From the NCBI RefSeq assembly GCF_958295425.1, contig NC_081143.1, forward strand, positions 23,555,281-23,619,280: DNA of 64,000 bases. The letters run 5' to 3'. Under the pieces are notes generated by a model. It searched no databases. It was not told where the DNA came from and saw only the letters and a program-made list of their open reading frames with translations. The position numbers and the translations under genes were made by a program. Below are positions 11,384 through 25,392 of the stretch, one piece after another (positions within the stretch are counted from its first letter, which is position 1; each line of letters begins with the position of its first letter). The DNA is from Solea solea. Its lineage: Eukaryota; Chordata; Actinopteri; Pleuronectiformes; Soleidae.

Positions 11384-14308
11384 TTATGTGTCGTCCGCGG
11401 TGCACGCTGTTCCCTCTTTTTGGACGTCGCTGTGGTCCTTATCCAGAGCCTCCAGTTCTCTTATTTTCTGGATTTGGGTTGAGACACAAAGACAAGTTTC
11501 AGAGCTTGGTGCCAGAAAGAAAAAATATATGTAACTTTTGTCTTGTAGAGCTCTATTTAAAGTGCAATAGATCTGCTCTGTAGGATTAAACACTTACTCG
11601 CTGCTTAATTAGGTACACCTATGGCTACAAAGGGGAGGACAATTCCCGATGAACTTTTGTTTGGGAATTAATGCGAATGACCTTTAAATTCTGTATCATT
11701 TAAAGAAATTGTGTCATACATTTTGTTCATATATGGACGGCTTTACGGAAATTAAAATCTATGAATTAAATATATAGAATATAAAGTTCTATAAATGCCC
11801 GTGTCCCTGTTTTCGAGGTGTCCAGTTCTTGTAATAAGTCCATGGTATGTGGTGATGGGATGCACAGTACCCTGCAGTAAGTTAGTGTGCTGTGTGCCTG
11901 TGATTGAGGAATAGCATTGATATTCAACTATATTTGCATCAAATCTGATTGTTTTAGCAAAGATTATGCTTCAGTTACACTTGTTACCCTGTGTACACAT
12001 GTTCAACTGCTTGTTACTGCACATATGAAAAAGGGGATTCCAGTGACTTTGAACGTGACATGGTTGTTGATGCCAGACAGGCTGCTCTACGTATTTCAGA
12101 ATCCACGACACGTTGAATCCTGAGGCAGCAGGAGGCCACAGTGAGCGCTGCTCCTGCCACAGTGAGTGTATTTACAGTGCTATTATTGTTTTTGTTCATA
12201 AGTCTAAGTGGTAAAAACTTACGATGTACTGAAGACGAGCCTGGACCGTGCATATTTACCTGGGATATTTCAGTGTTGATGATACTCATGTACTTCTTCT
12301 CCTGACCTAGAGAAGCCATTTCTGACAGAAACTGTCGCCTTTCCTCGATCTCGTCCAGAACTGCAGGAGACAAACAGGCTGATGTTAGACTTGGTAAATA
12401 AAGAGAAACAAGACTATCAACATGATCGTCATGCCCTGTCATTCCATTCAATTCAAATGTGGTTTGCTTTTGTGATAATGGGGAACATTTTGTGTCGATT
12501 GTTTCTGTGCAGGCAGTCTCACCCTCCTGGTACCGGTCTCTCTCCTCCATCACTCCTGAGCTCCAGCATGTAGGAACATTTGGGGAAGATGCAGCTGTGG
12601 GCTCTTCCTGTCCTGTTGCCATCATATGCTGAAGCCTCCTCTTCTCCTTCTCCAAGTCTCCTGGAACCAGAGTGGAACAAAAAGGTTTGTGACTCAATGT
12701 TGCAGAATATAAAAAAAACAAAATAACGACAAAACAAAAGTGTGCAACACTAGTAAAAGCATTATGCTCCGAGAACATACTGGTCGGGGCGGGCCAGAAC
12801 CTTTCTCTGACGTAGCTGTTCCCAGAACGACATGACTCAGCGCTGCGTCTCTGAGGCTTGCCTGGCAGGTGTTTGTGGACAGATTTACTGGATTTAGGCT
12901 GAGCGGGAGCGGTTGGTGACGTGTGGTCAGGGACCAGTGGCAAAGCTGCTCCATCTGTGGAGGAAAAGCTTTTAATGTGGCGATAGAAGTGATTTTAAAC
13001 AGTGTGTTGAGGGTGGAGTGCAGCAAGGAATCTATCCGGGCCCGCTATTATTATAATTACTATTGGCAACATTGTCAATATATGGTATATACAGAATGTC
13101 TTAGGCTCTATCTGCACTTGATTATTATACTTGAGTAATAACCAAACCTTCCAACCTCTCATCACGAGGCCCTCACACTTACTTTTCAGACATTCATTGA
13201 TCTGTTTTCTCTGGAGGTTGCTGAGCTGTGACTCCTGCATCATTACTGAGCAGAGGAAAAGAGTGTGATGAAACAAAAGACAACACAAGTAAAACACACA
13301 GACAGTGACAAAACACTATTAATTACCTGGCAATGGCCCGATGCAATACTGAGTATCGATATGGGTAAAATCCATTATGGCTAATTACTTATATATCACA
13401 TTACTGCTTCACTATGCATGTCACGTGATAGATAAAGAAATAATCTAAGGACTGGACATTTGCCATGCTGCAGTTAACGTGTCAGCCATGAGGATTTATT
13501 AAAGGATAATAGAGGAAAATTACAAAACAGCAAAGTCTCTTTTTGTATACATAAAAAGCAGCAACAGCATTTTGACTGATCCATAATGTGGGCTGTTTAT
13601 TTCCTCTTTTATGCAGCCAGAATATTTGTTTTATCTGTTTTAAAATGGCTGGAAATGGACAGGTGAGAAAAGTGTCCCTACAACAACTGTCATTAAAGGT
13701 TCCAGTGTGTAACATTTAGAAGAGTTTAAAAAAAAAAAAAGAAATTGAATATACTACTCATAAGTTTGTTTGTATAAGTGTGTAACGTCTTTAAAATAAA
13801 AAGCGTTTGGGTTCCTTGTGCTGCCATGTTTCTACAGCAGCCCAAACAGACAAACCAGCCAGAGCTTTTCATCATTTCAAGCAAAACAAATGACTAGGCA
13901 AACATAACAAAATGACATCCTTTGTGGCTTGTGTGTAGGTCACCATAATTCCATGACACCATTGGTAAAGGGAGTGGTGTGTGTGGATGAGTCATAAACT
14001 ACTGTCTCACTAGTAGATTTAAGAGCATGTTTGAGCCGTATCAGACTGAAATCTTTATCAATAGATAGATACACATAATGTGATATCGTTATCTGAAACA
14101 AACAAAAACAGTGATATCCCTCCATCACTTCCTCCTTCTGTGTATGATGTTCACCTAACCCCTCCACATAATCCAGAATAATCAATACATGTAGGTGCAT
14201 CGTCTCACATCTCAGCATGTCCTGGGTGTCCTTGCTGTACGGAGCAGGCCTGGCGTTGTTCCACAGGCCCCTGCCACTACCTCTGCTCTGTGAGGAGGAC
14301 GCCTCCAT
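11384..14308 (-). CDS. c22orf23: C22orf23 / EVG1 homolog (UPF0193 family), complete
   Basis: Six coding exons on the minus strand: 14308-14209, 13245-13183, 12954-12781, 12660-12523, 12360-12260, 11467-11384 (stop TAA). All are GT-AG with matching phases, giving 660 nt and 219 residues; I recall the human protein as about 217. Diagnostic stretches: YSKDTQDMLR-LMMQESQL near the N-terminus, ECLKNGAALPL, RERFWPAPTRDLEKEKRRLQ, VLDEIEERRQFLSEMASLGQ, KKYMSIINTEISQ, then KIRELEALD in the last exon. The protein is soluble, basic and coiled-coil-prone, with no signal peptide or membrane segment. The molecular role is unknown; cilia involvement is inferred from the promoter X-box, not from the protein. 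The start at 14306-14308 directly follows a TGTACAG that may be a splice acceptor, with a noncoding exon upstream. The neighbour MICALL1 matches the human gene order. Confidence 0.93.
11468..12259 (-). other. Last intron of the C22orf23 homolog
   Basis: This 792-bp phase-0 intron runs from CAG|GTAAAT to AATCCAG|AAA. It includes a TTAGGTACACC motif near 11610 that is also seen near 21865, probably a repeat fragment. No gene is seen inside. Confidence 0.7.
13693..13950 (-). repeat. Teleost TTAAAGG-type repeat, reverse copy in a C22orf23-homolog intron
   Basis: It begins TTAAAGGTTCCAGTGTGTAA and includes GCCATGTTTCTACAGCAGCC and CAAACAGACAAACCAGCC blocks typical of this family. It lies within the intron 13246-14208. 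Confidence 0.65.
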
Positions 14309-14819
14309 CTGTACACTCAAAGACACAATGCCCACAATACCTGGGTTTTTAGATAATATCGCTCCTGTGCTGAGAGCAACAGTTCAGTAGATTGTGTAAA
14401 AACAAGCGATACCGGCTGAGGTAGTGTTGTTTAAAAGTCCTCCTATCCTCCTTTAAATCTCTCTGCCTTTATCAGGTCTCAGTCCTGATCCATTTTATTG
14501 TATTTATTTATTATTTTATTCATATAATTATATTATCTTGATGTTTTAAACAGTATTTTCTGTAAAAGTGCTATATGAATAGTTAATATTCAGCACTTCA
14601 TACTATCAGTATTTCCACAGGGTGACAACACGTGTGATTTTCCTCCTGTGAACCACTCTACAAAATGGCTGCAGATTTCATACAGGTTGGTTAGCCAACA
14701 GTGCACTTTTTCTAGGGTGGACAACAACATAGGCATGATTAAACTTTAAAAAAAATCTAAATTATTGTACTAGAGAAGAAAGAAAACACATAAGTTATCT
14801 CACAACAGGGGAAACTCAC

Positions 14820-14935
14820 CGAAACGCGTCACAAGTCGTTCGTAAACAGATGTTTGAGCCGATGATTCCTGCTGCCAACTTCTCCTGCGGTCCGACTGCG
14901 CGTGACGTTGCTATGGCAACAGCGAGTCGGTTCTA
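14820..14935 (-). other. Probable noncoding first exon and promoter of the C22orf23 homolog
   Basis: On the minus strand the sequence ends in a good donor (TTTCG|GTGAGT, exon end at 14820) and is GC-rich relative to its surroundings. It would join to the acceptor just before the ATG at 14308. The transcription start is not determined; the upper limit given is approximate. Confidence 0.5.
14907..14920. promoter_or_regulatory. RFX-type X-box (GTTGCTATGGCAAC)
   Basis: This is a near-perfect inverted repeat matching the X-box consensus (GTNRCC/N-type half sites around AT). It sits at the 5' end of the C22orf23 homolog. RFX factors activate many cilium genes through such sites. Confidence 0.75.
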
Positions 14936-15904
14936 CGTGAAGGCAGGGAAATAGGGTGTACAGTTTTGGGTTTTTTTTTTCTCCTGAATTTAGACAATTT
15001 TTCAAACATGATTTATGTTTTTTTCTAGAATTTGCTCGTCTAAAAACGTTTTGTAGGCTTTTTTTTACATTCACTTGTAAACACAGAGACGCAGTGACAT
15101 AATGTAACCGCTAGAGGGAGCTGAAGATGGACTGACCTGTGTTGATATTGACCCAATGAGTATTAGAAGTATGGTTACTTACTTCTAGTGATAAGAGAAC
15201 AGTTCACATATATATATATATTTTTTTTTCATATATATGTGTGTATATATATATATACATTTATTTGTCTGTGTATATATGTATACATAACATTTAAAGC
15301 TAATGAATGTAAATTAAGTAACTGATCCCAATTTCACTTGTAAATAGTCAATAAATAGTAAAAAAAAAGTTAAATACAGAGAAAATCCCTGACATTGAAC
15401 TAGGAATAGTGAGGTTCTGTGGACATAAAATCATCCATTCTTTTTCTGTTTTTGTCCAAGTTATGGAATTATTATACATCCTTGTTGATGATTAAATGAT
15501 AAACATGATATCATTGTTGTATCACAGATACATACACTTCCTGAATTACCTATCTCCATACAGCTGATTAACTAATTTTCCTTTGTTCCTTGTGCAATCA
15601 ATGCTATGAATTTTAAATTCTTCATTGCACTGTATTTATTAGTTGCTTTTATTGTTTTTTTTATTACACTTAATTGGCAGTTTTGTAAAAAAAAAAAGGG
15701 GGACAAGTTTGGTTGTGGCGTGTGTGTCCATATTGTCCTATGTTCAGGTTTATCACTTTAGTTTCTCTAGTTGTTTTTATTGTTTAAATTCTGCTAACTG
15801 CTAAACAAAATGGAAAAGGCCCTGAAGTGAATGTTATTGCAGTGTTACTTAGTTTAATCATTAAAAAAAAAGCACATCATACAACTTTAAATAAAGAGGC
15901 TCTT
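14936..15904. other. AT-rich intergenic DNA
   Basis: No gene is visible. There is a (TA)n/(TATG)n microsatellite at about 15209-15285 and several A-runs. Confidence 0.6.
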
Positions 15905-15984
15905 GTGTGAAGGTGTCCTCCACTAGCTCTCAGCCTGTGGACGTGGATGTCTCACACAGCCGTCACTCTCGGGGGGGAGAAAGA

Positions 15985-16095
15985 GTGTCTTTATCTGTGG
16001 GCTGCTGGGCCATCGGGGATCAGCAGCAGTCACGGCTCCATTATCTGTGAGAAGACAGCAGCCCGTGTCTGCCCCGCGTTCACAGATAAACAGTT
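15985..16095. promoter_or_regulatory. Cluster of three GATA sites upstream of the KLF gene
   Basis: TTATCT at 15991-15996 and 16041-16046, and AGATAA at 16084-16089, are all embedded in CACAGATAA when read in one orientation and spaced about 45-50 bases. The surrounding 15905-16150 is GC-richer than its flanks. It is a candidate enhancer; function is inferred. Confidence 0.45.
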
Positions 16096-16175
16096 GGCAG
16101 AATATAATCACCTCCCACACACAGGTCTTCTCAGAAGTCAGAGCTGCACTTTGTCAGTGGGAAGACGTTCTGCAT

Positions 16176-16366
16176 CAGATCTGTGTGTGTGTTTGTGTGT
16201 GCATGTGCATGCACGCGTGTTAAAACTATGGGCCGTAAAGTCACCATAAATAAGACAGTTTACACACTCAGAGTTGTGATGTGTGTCAGATACTCCTGAT
16301 ACACACACCTGTGTGTGTTTGTGTGTGTCTGTGTGTGTCTGTGTGTGTTTGTTTGTTTGTTTGTTT
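16176..16366. repeat. (GT)n and (TTTG)n low-complexity region
   Basis: GT/GC-rich tracts at 16176-16220 and 16307-16366 end in several GTTT units. The minus-strand open frames here are low complexity. Confidence 0.8.
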
Positions 16367-16399
16367 TGTACACTGACAGTGAATGTCTGCAAGCCATAA

Positions 16400-17521
16400 T
16401 GAATATTATATCCAGTCCTGTCAGTGGGTAACCCATCACATTCATTTAATTTATTACTTTTTATTAGTTTAATAAAGAAAATAGTGGTTTAATACTTTTG
16501 TAGATTTTGTAGAAGCTGGTACTTAGTCTCTTATTTAGGCTCTTATTTTGTCTTAATTTTCCTACTTTTCTGCGTTTTCTTTTTTCTCTGTTGACTTTAT
16601 TCAAAGTCAATACAACCGACAGAATGAAGTTACCTTTCCTATTCAAATCTGTTAGTTTTTTCACGATCACAAAGGCCAATTTATTGGTGATAGTCATCAT
16701 AGTTTACGTTGACCTTTTTAATTAACTAAATTAAATGTGAAGACAAAAGAACTTTGCTTACTAACTAACTCAAAAATGTATTTCCACAAGACTAACAGAC
16801 AGACTCATTTTTAATATTTGTTCGTATCAATTGTTCTTCTTCAATTATATTAACTGGGCCTCGATGTTTGGTATTAATTATCAGTGTTTGAAATATATGA
16901 TGTGTTTCCTTTGTAAAGGGAGTATTACATTAGCCTCAGTTTTGGTGCATTCAGCCCTGATTTGAACAGTAATATCATTAATAATAATTTTATAATTGCA
17001 CTATAAACACTATATATCGTTTCTTGGTAAAAATAAACCGCACATTGTTTTTGCTCTGAATGCCACAGAACAGGAAGACAGAGAGTGGAGGTGAGAAAGA
17101 AGAGAGTTGGCGATTGTAAAAAAAACAAAAAGAACAGTCTTAAAGCAAGAAAAACACACGTAAGCAGCTGAGATGGTCTGGCTTACGCTCCACCTTCTTA
17201 ACGGTCAGAACCTACATGAAAAAGAGAGATTTGAAGGATGACTCGCAGGCTGAGAGAGATAGACAAGCAAGAGGAGGGAGAGATATCAAGAGGAGGAATG
17301 GAGACGAGGGGTTTTGTCAGTTTGTGAGGCCTTTCAGCACTGAAGTGTGGACTGTAACTAATGAGCGACCTACTGACTGAGCCTGGCTTTGACCTTCTGT
17401 TAGCTGAGGGGACGACGGTCATGTAAAAGAAAAAAAAGACAAAGAAAAAGCAAAAAAAGAAAAAAAAAAAAAGACGAGAGAAATTCTACTACTGTTAAAT
17501 AACTGTTGATCAAAGTGCTTG
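16400..17521. other. Intergenic DNA and proximal 5' flank of the KLF gene
   Basis: It is AT-rich to about 17040, then purine-rich with A-runs at 17425-17475 just before the KLF start codon. I could not place a transcription start or TATA box. Confidence 0.55.
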
Positions 17522-19411
<1,890 letters not shown>

Positions 19412-20014
19412 AGACACACACACACACACACACTCATGTACATAGATTAACACATGAGCCCTTTCAAACTGACATTAAAACCAGCATTACTATTTAACTG
19501 AGTAATCGCTGCACTCAGGGAATCTTTAAAAATATATGTTGCAGTTTACTTTGTTGTTATTTTTTTCTTTAAGCATCTATAAAATGAAATATTCTTTAGA
19601 TAAAAGAAATGATTGCACTGCTCTCATATTTTACTACTTATACGACAAATAGCTTAGTATCAAATTGATACAGCGAGACAAACATAAGAGACTCGTGTTA
19701 CCCACATGTGCTACTTGGTCACTCCAGGTGTTTTGTGCTCGTAGCAGCCAAAGCGAAATCTTTGGTCTTCAGCTTTAATCTTTAAAGGAAGTTACGCTTT
19801 TCAAGACCCGTAACTACAAACTTCTGGTTTGCTGGGTGAAACTAATCAAGTATATACTGAATAACCACCAGGGGGAGACTCTGCTTATAGCAAATGGAAA
19901 TCCAATTAAATGTGAAATATAAGCCTACTACTCACTTGATTTAAACGTCAGTTAACATTTCGCAGTCGTATCTAATTGGTGTGACTGTGATTTAAACCGC
20001 TTTCTTCCCCAAGT

Positions 20015-20304
20015 GTGTCAGGGAACTACGGTGGCCTTTGCGTGCCAGAAATGTTGTTATTTATCTCTGTTTGCGTGCTCAACTTCTGCTTTAATAAAAC
20101 CCAAAATGGAGGCTTGGGCTGGTTTGGCCATTTTGGCTGCAAATGTTGGCAGAGCAGGATGGCCGTGTCCACAAAGCAAGGCCTCACCTAAACTACACAT
20201 AAACATCTTTGGAAGAACCAAATGTATTTTATTTTAATGCTTGATTATAAGTTAATACAGTAGTACAGTCAATGTTTGCCAAAGTGTTACTCAGTGGACC
20301 TTTA
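20015..20304 (+). repeat. Teleost TTAAAGG-type repeat copy
   Basis: It contains CAGGGAACTACGGTGGCC and ends in CAGTGGACCTTTAAT, the family's 3' end. Orientation matches the copies at 4470 and 56928. Confidence 0.65.
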
Positions 20305-20453
20305 ATGTGGCAGCGTAGGATCCAGTATAGATTGAAATAAGTTAAAGTAGTTACTTGGACATCATCGAGATAAGACTTTTGGGACCTTCGTTAAACGTCA
20401 TGATGCCTCGATACTTAAAACGCAACCATTAAAGCTCATTCTTTATGTCTCGC

Positions 20454-20862
20454 ATTAAAGGTCGGGTTGGAGATCCTGAACAAACAGTTGAATTCAAAAA
20501 GTCTTTTCTTTCTTCAGACAACAACAAACACAGATTCACGAGCACTGCGCGGCATCGCTAACTTTCGATACTTTTCGGTTACGCTAGCGTTTTTTTTGGA
20601 TGCTACTCAAATGACAACGTGATGCCCGAAAAACATCAAATAATAAGGTCACAGACATAAGGTTCGCCTACCTGTCCAGTGGAAACATCACTTTTTAGTT
20701 TTTCGGCATCAGCCCTTTTTCTTGGCAGTAGCTTTTCCCTAAAAACGTCTTTCGTTTGCGACCGACACCTGTTGTTGGCAGCTTTTCTGTCATAACGTCG
20801 CTGCAACTGTCTTGTTGGATTTAGCAAGCCAAAAAGCTAGGATCTCCCACCCCACCTTTAAT
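20454..20862. mobile_element. 409-bp TIR element (MITE-like)
   Basis: The ends are inverted repeats: left ATTAAAGGTCGGGTTGGAGA and right (reverse complement) ATTAAAGGTGGGGTGGGAGA, both continuing into TCCT. No transposase is encoded. Superfamily is unclear because the target duplication is not distinct. Confidence 0.75.
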
Positions 20863-22075
20863 AAGTTTCACATGAAGCGGCCATTTTGACATGATTTAGC
20901 AGGAAAAGCACGGGTGTTACTGATCACAGACCTGAAACTGAGGAAGCTAAATGGAACTCAGCCACCATTCACCATTCTTCTTTACATACATGTACCTGTC
21001 TAAAATGGCCGCGTGGCCCCCAAAGTGAACAGCCAAACCTTGTACTCATATGTATTGCAATAAGGGCACACACTGTACACACTCTGGGCACAAAGACAGC
21101 AGACTTAAACACTAACAAAAACAAACAACAACAACTAAAACTAAAAATGTATGTAGCATGTGCAGCAGAACAAAGTCATGCTCCACCTCTGCAATGCTGT
21201 GACATCTTTATCTGCTTTCCCTTCACCGAACCCTCACCCCCATAAATGATTGTAACTTTGAAGTAAATGATTGTACAGGAAAGGCAGAGTTATGTAGTTT
21301 TTTTTAAATCAACACTTTATGTCTTTGTTTGTTGAATTATAATTTAAGTAAAATGTAAGTGCGCCTTTTTTTCTTTTCTTTCTTTCTTTCTCATCAAGCA
21401 GACTTCTCATCTAAAGAATAAGCAACATATTTATTATTATTATTAATCTTTTAAAGTGACATAAGATATTTTTATCCTTGTACAAATATTTTTTCTATTC
21501 TCAGCAGAGCTTTTGATTTATTTTTATCGTCATAATCTCAATAAAGACCTCAAATGCTGTAAAAAGTGCTGTTGAAACCTCATTTATTGTAAGAAAATTG
21601 TAATGCCAGCCTTTGGCCTTTAGGTGACAGCACTCTGCTATGACGCCGCAGCTGCGTAATATGGGTGAGGTTGAGATTAGGATGCCAGTCTGTTTATATA
21701 ACTTGGTATTTACTGATTCATCCTGGTTATGTCACATTATAGAGCGTTCTCCTCTAAACCCCGCACTTACCAACATTTCAATGCATGCTCAGACAATATA
21801 ATACTCAGATATATTATATTATATTATGTCATATCATACATTACATATACACTCATCATCACTTTATTAGGTACACCTTTTGAAATGGTTCAAGGTATCT
21901 TTATTATGCCCAAGGGCCATAATAAAACAACACACATTAACGTTGACGCAATAAAGAAAATACAGTAACACATATTACGTAATTTAAGTACTTTAAAAGT
22001 CTGATGACGGCACGTATCGATGACTTTTGTTCTGCAACGAAGCAGATTGTGTCCGCAGAACCTGACCCTGTACAG

Positions 22076-22520
22076 CAGAGGTGTCAAACAGGTGGCCCGC
22101 GGGCCATATACAGCCCTCCAGTCGCTTACATGCGGCCCACCACTTAATATCATGTTATGATGACAACACGGCCAAACCGCAGCTGCCAGTGAGGTGATAA
22201 ATTGTAATAATAATAATAAGACATTCGGTTGCAATCAGCACTTTAATTTAAACATTAATATATATATAAGCTTGTTTTGTGTTATGATTACAGTTGTCCG
22301 TGTTATTATTTACCTATTTTTTTTAATTATTTCTGTCTGTCTTTGATATTCATAGTTTTATCTAGCATCATAAACATGTTCATATTGTAAAGTATACATC
22401 ATTCCATATAAAAAACACTTTCACTTTGAAATTTGGTGAAATATCACCATGAATATCCTAATCATGACATGATGGAATATTAAATCTAAGCCCCAGGTCA
22501 TTTGAGTTTTGACATCCCTG
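22076..22520. mobile_element. 445-bp hAT-type MITE with 8-bp target-site duplication
   Basis: The left end is CAGAGGTGTCAAAC and the right end, reverse complemented, is CAGGGATGTCAAAAC. Both are flanked by identical CTGTACAG (22068-22075 and 22521-22528). The 8-bp duplication and CAG...TGTCAAA ends fit the hAT superfamily. GGTGGCCCGCGGGCC follows the left end. The element has no coding capacity and must have been moved in trans. Confidence 0.85.
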
Positions 22521-22528
22521 CTGTACAG

Positions 22529-24940
22529 GTTCAAATCAGGTGAGCATAGAGGGGGTAATCGTGATGTGACAGATATACTCTTTATTAATCTGTTATTCAC
22601 TCTGACAATGGTTGACTCCACAATACGTTGACTAAAACACCTTAGAGATAGTCATGAGGCTCCATCTGCAGAATGAGTTTATTTTAGCGCAGCGGTCAAG
22701 GGCTCGTGATCTGTGACTGAGAGGTGAAACGAGGACAGAGGCACAGCTCTGACCTGTTTTTTCGCCCGAAAAGTCAAACAAACAATCAAACAAATGCACA
22801 CACCACATCCACTTTGGAGTTTCTGCCTCTTCTTTTTTTACATCACGTTGTCGTCACGATCTTGTGCTAAAGCTTTAAAGGTACAGTGTATAAAAATGTT
22901 GCCCCATTTATTGGTTGGTTAAGTTGCATGTTGCAGCTGAATATATTGTTCAGCTCCAGATACTCGTGACTAAATAGTTTGTGCCTTTGTAGATCCATAC
23001 GTTGTAATTCACACGTGTGAATGGTAAATTTAGCCATAATATTGTTAAAATTGCACTTATTTATGTGTCAACATTTCCATGACAAATATCTCAGCCACTT
23101 CTGATCTGTTCTGTTTTATACCATAATCTCATAATTGCTTTTTTTATTTGCTTGTCGTTAGTAGTATTTTAAGACGATACTTGTTTCCCAACAAGTAGTA
23201 TCTTGCATGTTTTAGGTATCCCATCATATCTTAGTATCCCAGTATCCTGTAATCTTTTGGCAAGACCATAATATATGAGTGTCCAGATCTCCACAAGTAT
23301 CCACATGATGGCCAACATGGCTGTTGGTTGAGTTAATAGAAATCTGGTCACATTTTTTTTGAATTGAATTCTCTCCAAATCCTGGAGCTATAGTAGCCGT
23401 GCACTGTGTTTTACAAATATTATACCATTCTCCCTCAGTTATTTGTTCCTTCAATTCTTTTCCCCCATTTTTCTTTAATATACAGAGAGGACATCTGAGA
23501 TTACTCTGCATTATGATTTCTGGATTACCTCAACAATTCTGTTTATTGTATTAGTTTAAATCTCCTTCTCAAAATAATCCCTTATTTGTAGGTATACCGA
23601 TATCATTTCTGCATCATTTACTAACATGCTTGGTTATAGAGTTGCAGGTTTTATTTTAGGTGAAATCCCAATTAGATAATGCTGTATTAATAAAAAAAAC
23701 ACATTACAACTTAATTTGATTTATTATCACAGAATCCTCCGTCTTCTTCCTGCAGATCCATATTTAATGGTCATCGAAACACAGATTAAAAACTTGAATG
23801 TTGAGCCTCTGAGGGAAGGTTTGCTGAGGACAGATGTGTAATTAAATTCCATCTCTCTCTCTTTCTCTCTCTCTCCCTCTCTGTGTCTCCTTCTTGTTTT
23901 TCCTCTGTGGAGAAATGAAGATTAATCAGTCTGTCTGCATGTGTTTTTCCAGTAGACGGGACATTTCAGGACACTGATTTGTGGGATGAAACGGAAAGTT
24001 ATAGCAGAGATGAAGCAGAGGTCGCGTCCACTCTTAATCACAATAATCATCCGAAGAATAAAAAAAATGACATCATTTATGTGTTTAGAATTGGATAAAC
24101 GCTGCCGAGAAGTGCAAATTCAATTTGACAAACTTTAAAGAGCTTAACTTATGTTGTTTATTCGGCAGTTCAATTATTTCAAGTCCTTATTTACAAGTTG
24201 CGTCATGAATTTTTTACAGTGTTTTTACTTTTCTTGGAACTCGGTGTGGCCTGAAGTCATAAAAAAAAGGAAATTTGAACATAAAACACTTGAAAAAAAA
24301 CATTTATGTTTCACTGAATACTGGAAATAAAAGCATAAAGGCTCAATATTTGAAAACAACAACTTTAGCCGGGGTAGGATTTGAAATAAAGACATTGTTT
24401 TGGGCAATTTGACAATTTTGACTTCCTGGTGTGACCTTTCCAGTGATAGGAAAAAGAAAAGGAACATGTTTGACTCTCACACTGGGTGAACGGGACAGTG
24501 TAGCGTAAATATTTTAGAAGCTGCTCTTCAGTGCGCATCTATAAATGATTTTTCTCTGCATTATCGAAACGTTTCACCTCAGGACAGCAGCACTGACACC
24601 AAACGGCGACGTCAACGATTTCGTTCTGTGGCAGTTACAAATGGACGCAGCCAAACTGGCAACCGTGCACGTGGTAGCAGAGATAAAGATTTCTAAATGC
24701 AGATGAACTTGGCCACCACGATAACCTCCCTCTCTCTCTCCGTCTGTCTCTGTCTCTGTCTCTTGGCTTAAAATGGCTCAGTGTATGTTCCTGTACGTTT
24801 GCATTTGTTTAGAATTACTCAACCTCACATGATGGGAATCTCTGCCTGATGTCCAACAACAGGATGAGGATTATTAGAGCGGTGAAAGCCACTGCAGTGC
24901 TGAGACTGTTGATAGAGATTGTGAGTCCAAGTGGATCGAG
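22529..24940. other. Intergenic DNA, no gene seen
   Basis: Mostly AT-rich. A short TTAAAGGTACAGTGTAT start at 22874 may be another TTAAAGG-family fragment. A (CT)n run lies at 23852-23882. Open frames lack codon or domain signal. Confidence 0.5.
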
Positions 24941-24949
24941 GAATGGAGA

Positions 24950-25000
24950 AAGGAGGGAGGGAGGGAGGGAGAGAGGGAGAGAGGGGAGCAGCAAGGGAGA
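24950..25000. repeat. (GGGA)n purine-rich microsatellite
   Basis: Tandem GGAGGGAG and GAGAGGGA units, followed by CA runs at 25096-25114. Confidence 0.8.
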
Positions 25001-25185
25001 GCGGTGGGGGTGTTGGGGGGTAGAGGCATGACTCTCCTGATTTGAACTTGAGCGTACACACACAAGAAGTCAAATAAGGCCACTGTACACTGTGGACACA
25101 CACACACACACACACCTGAAGGCACATACACACACACTTTGTTTTACTTGTGTACTTATAAGGGCAAAATGCATCCACATATAAT

Positions 25186-25392
25186 ACTCATCTTAACTTT
25201 AACTTTAACTTTAATTATAAATGTATACTTTTTTTTCATTTATGTTTTTTTTTTTTTCCTGCTGTTACTTTTGCAAAATGAGACAATAAGGGGACAATAA
25301 GCTAACTAACTAGCTAGCTAACTGACGGACTAACTAGCTACTTACCTAACTAATGAACTAACTCATTAGCTAACTAGCCAGCTAACTTAATT
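25186..25392. repeat. (TTAACT)n followed by degenerate TAGC/TAAC tandem repeat
   Basis: TTAACTTTAACT units at 25194-25212 precede a T-run, then CTAACTAACTAGCTAGCTAA-like repeats at 25300-25390. The second block is a diverged tetranucleotide array. Confidence 0.75.

Larger units (their letters stand above)
19412..21545 (+). other. Probable KLF 3' UTR / downstream region
   Basis: It begins with a (CA)n run at 19416-19434. The best AATAAA is at 21540-21545; another at about 20094 lies in a repeat. The region holds a TTAAAGG-type repeat (20015-20304) and a TIR element (20454-20862). Whether the transcript extends through these is unknown. Confidence 0.45.

Noticed and set aside
12014..12259. C-terminal extension of the C22orf23 homolog reading past the exon ending at 12260
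   Set aside because: A good donor (CAG|GTAAAT) follows EISQ, and a separate exon at 11467-11384 gives KIRELEALD..., which fits the family C-terminus and ends at the expected length.
15923..16249. Protein-coding ORFs on both strands at the GC-rich island upstream of the KLF gene
   Set aside because: No recognisable domain, the frames run into GT microsatellite, and the GATA-site cluster offers a better explanation of the composition.
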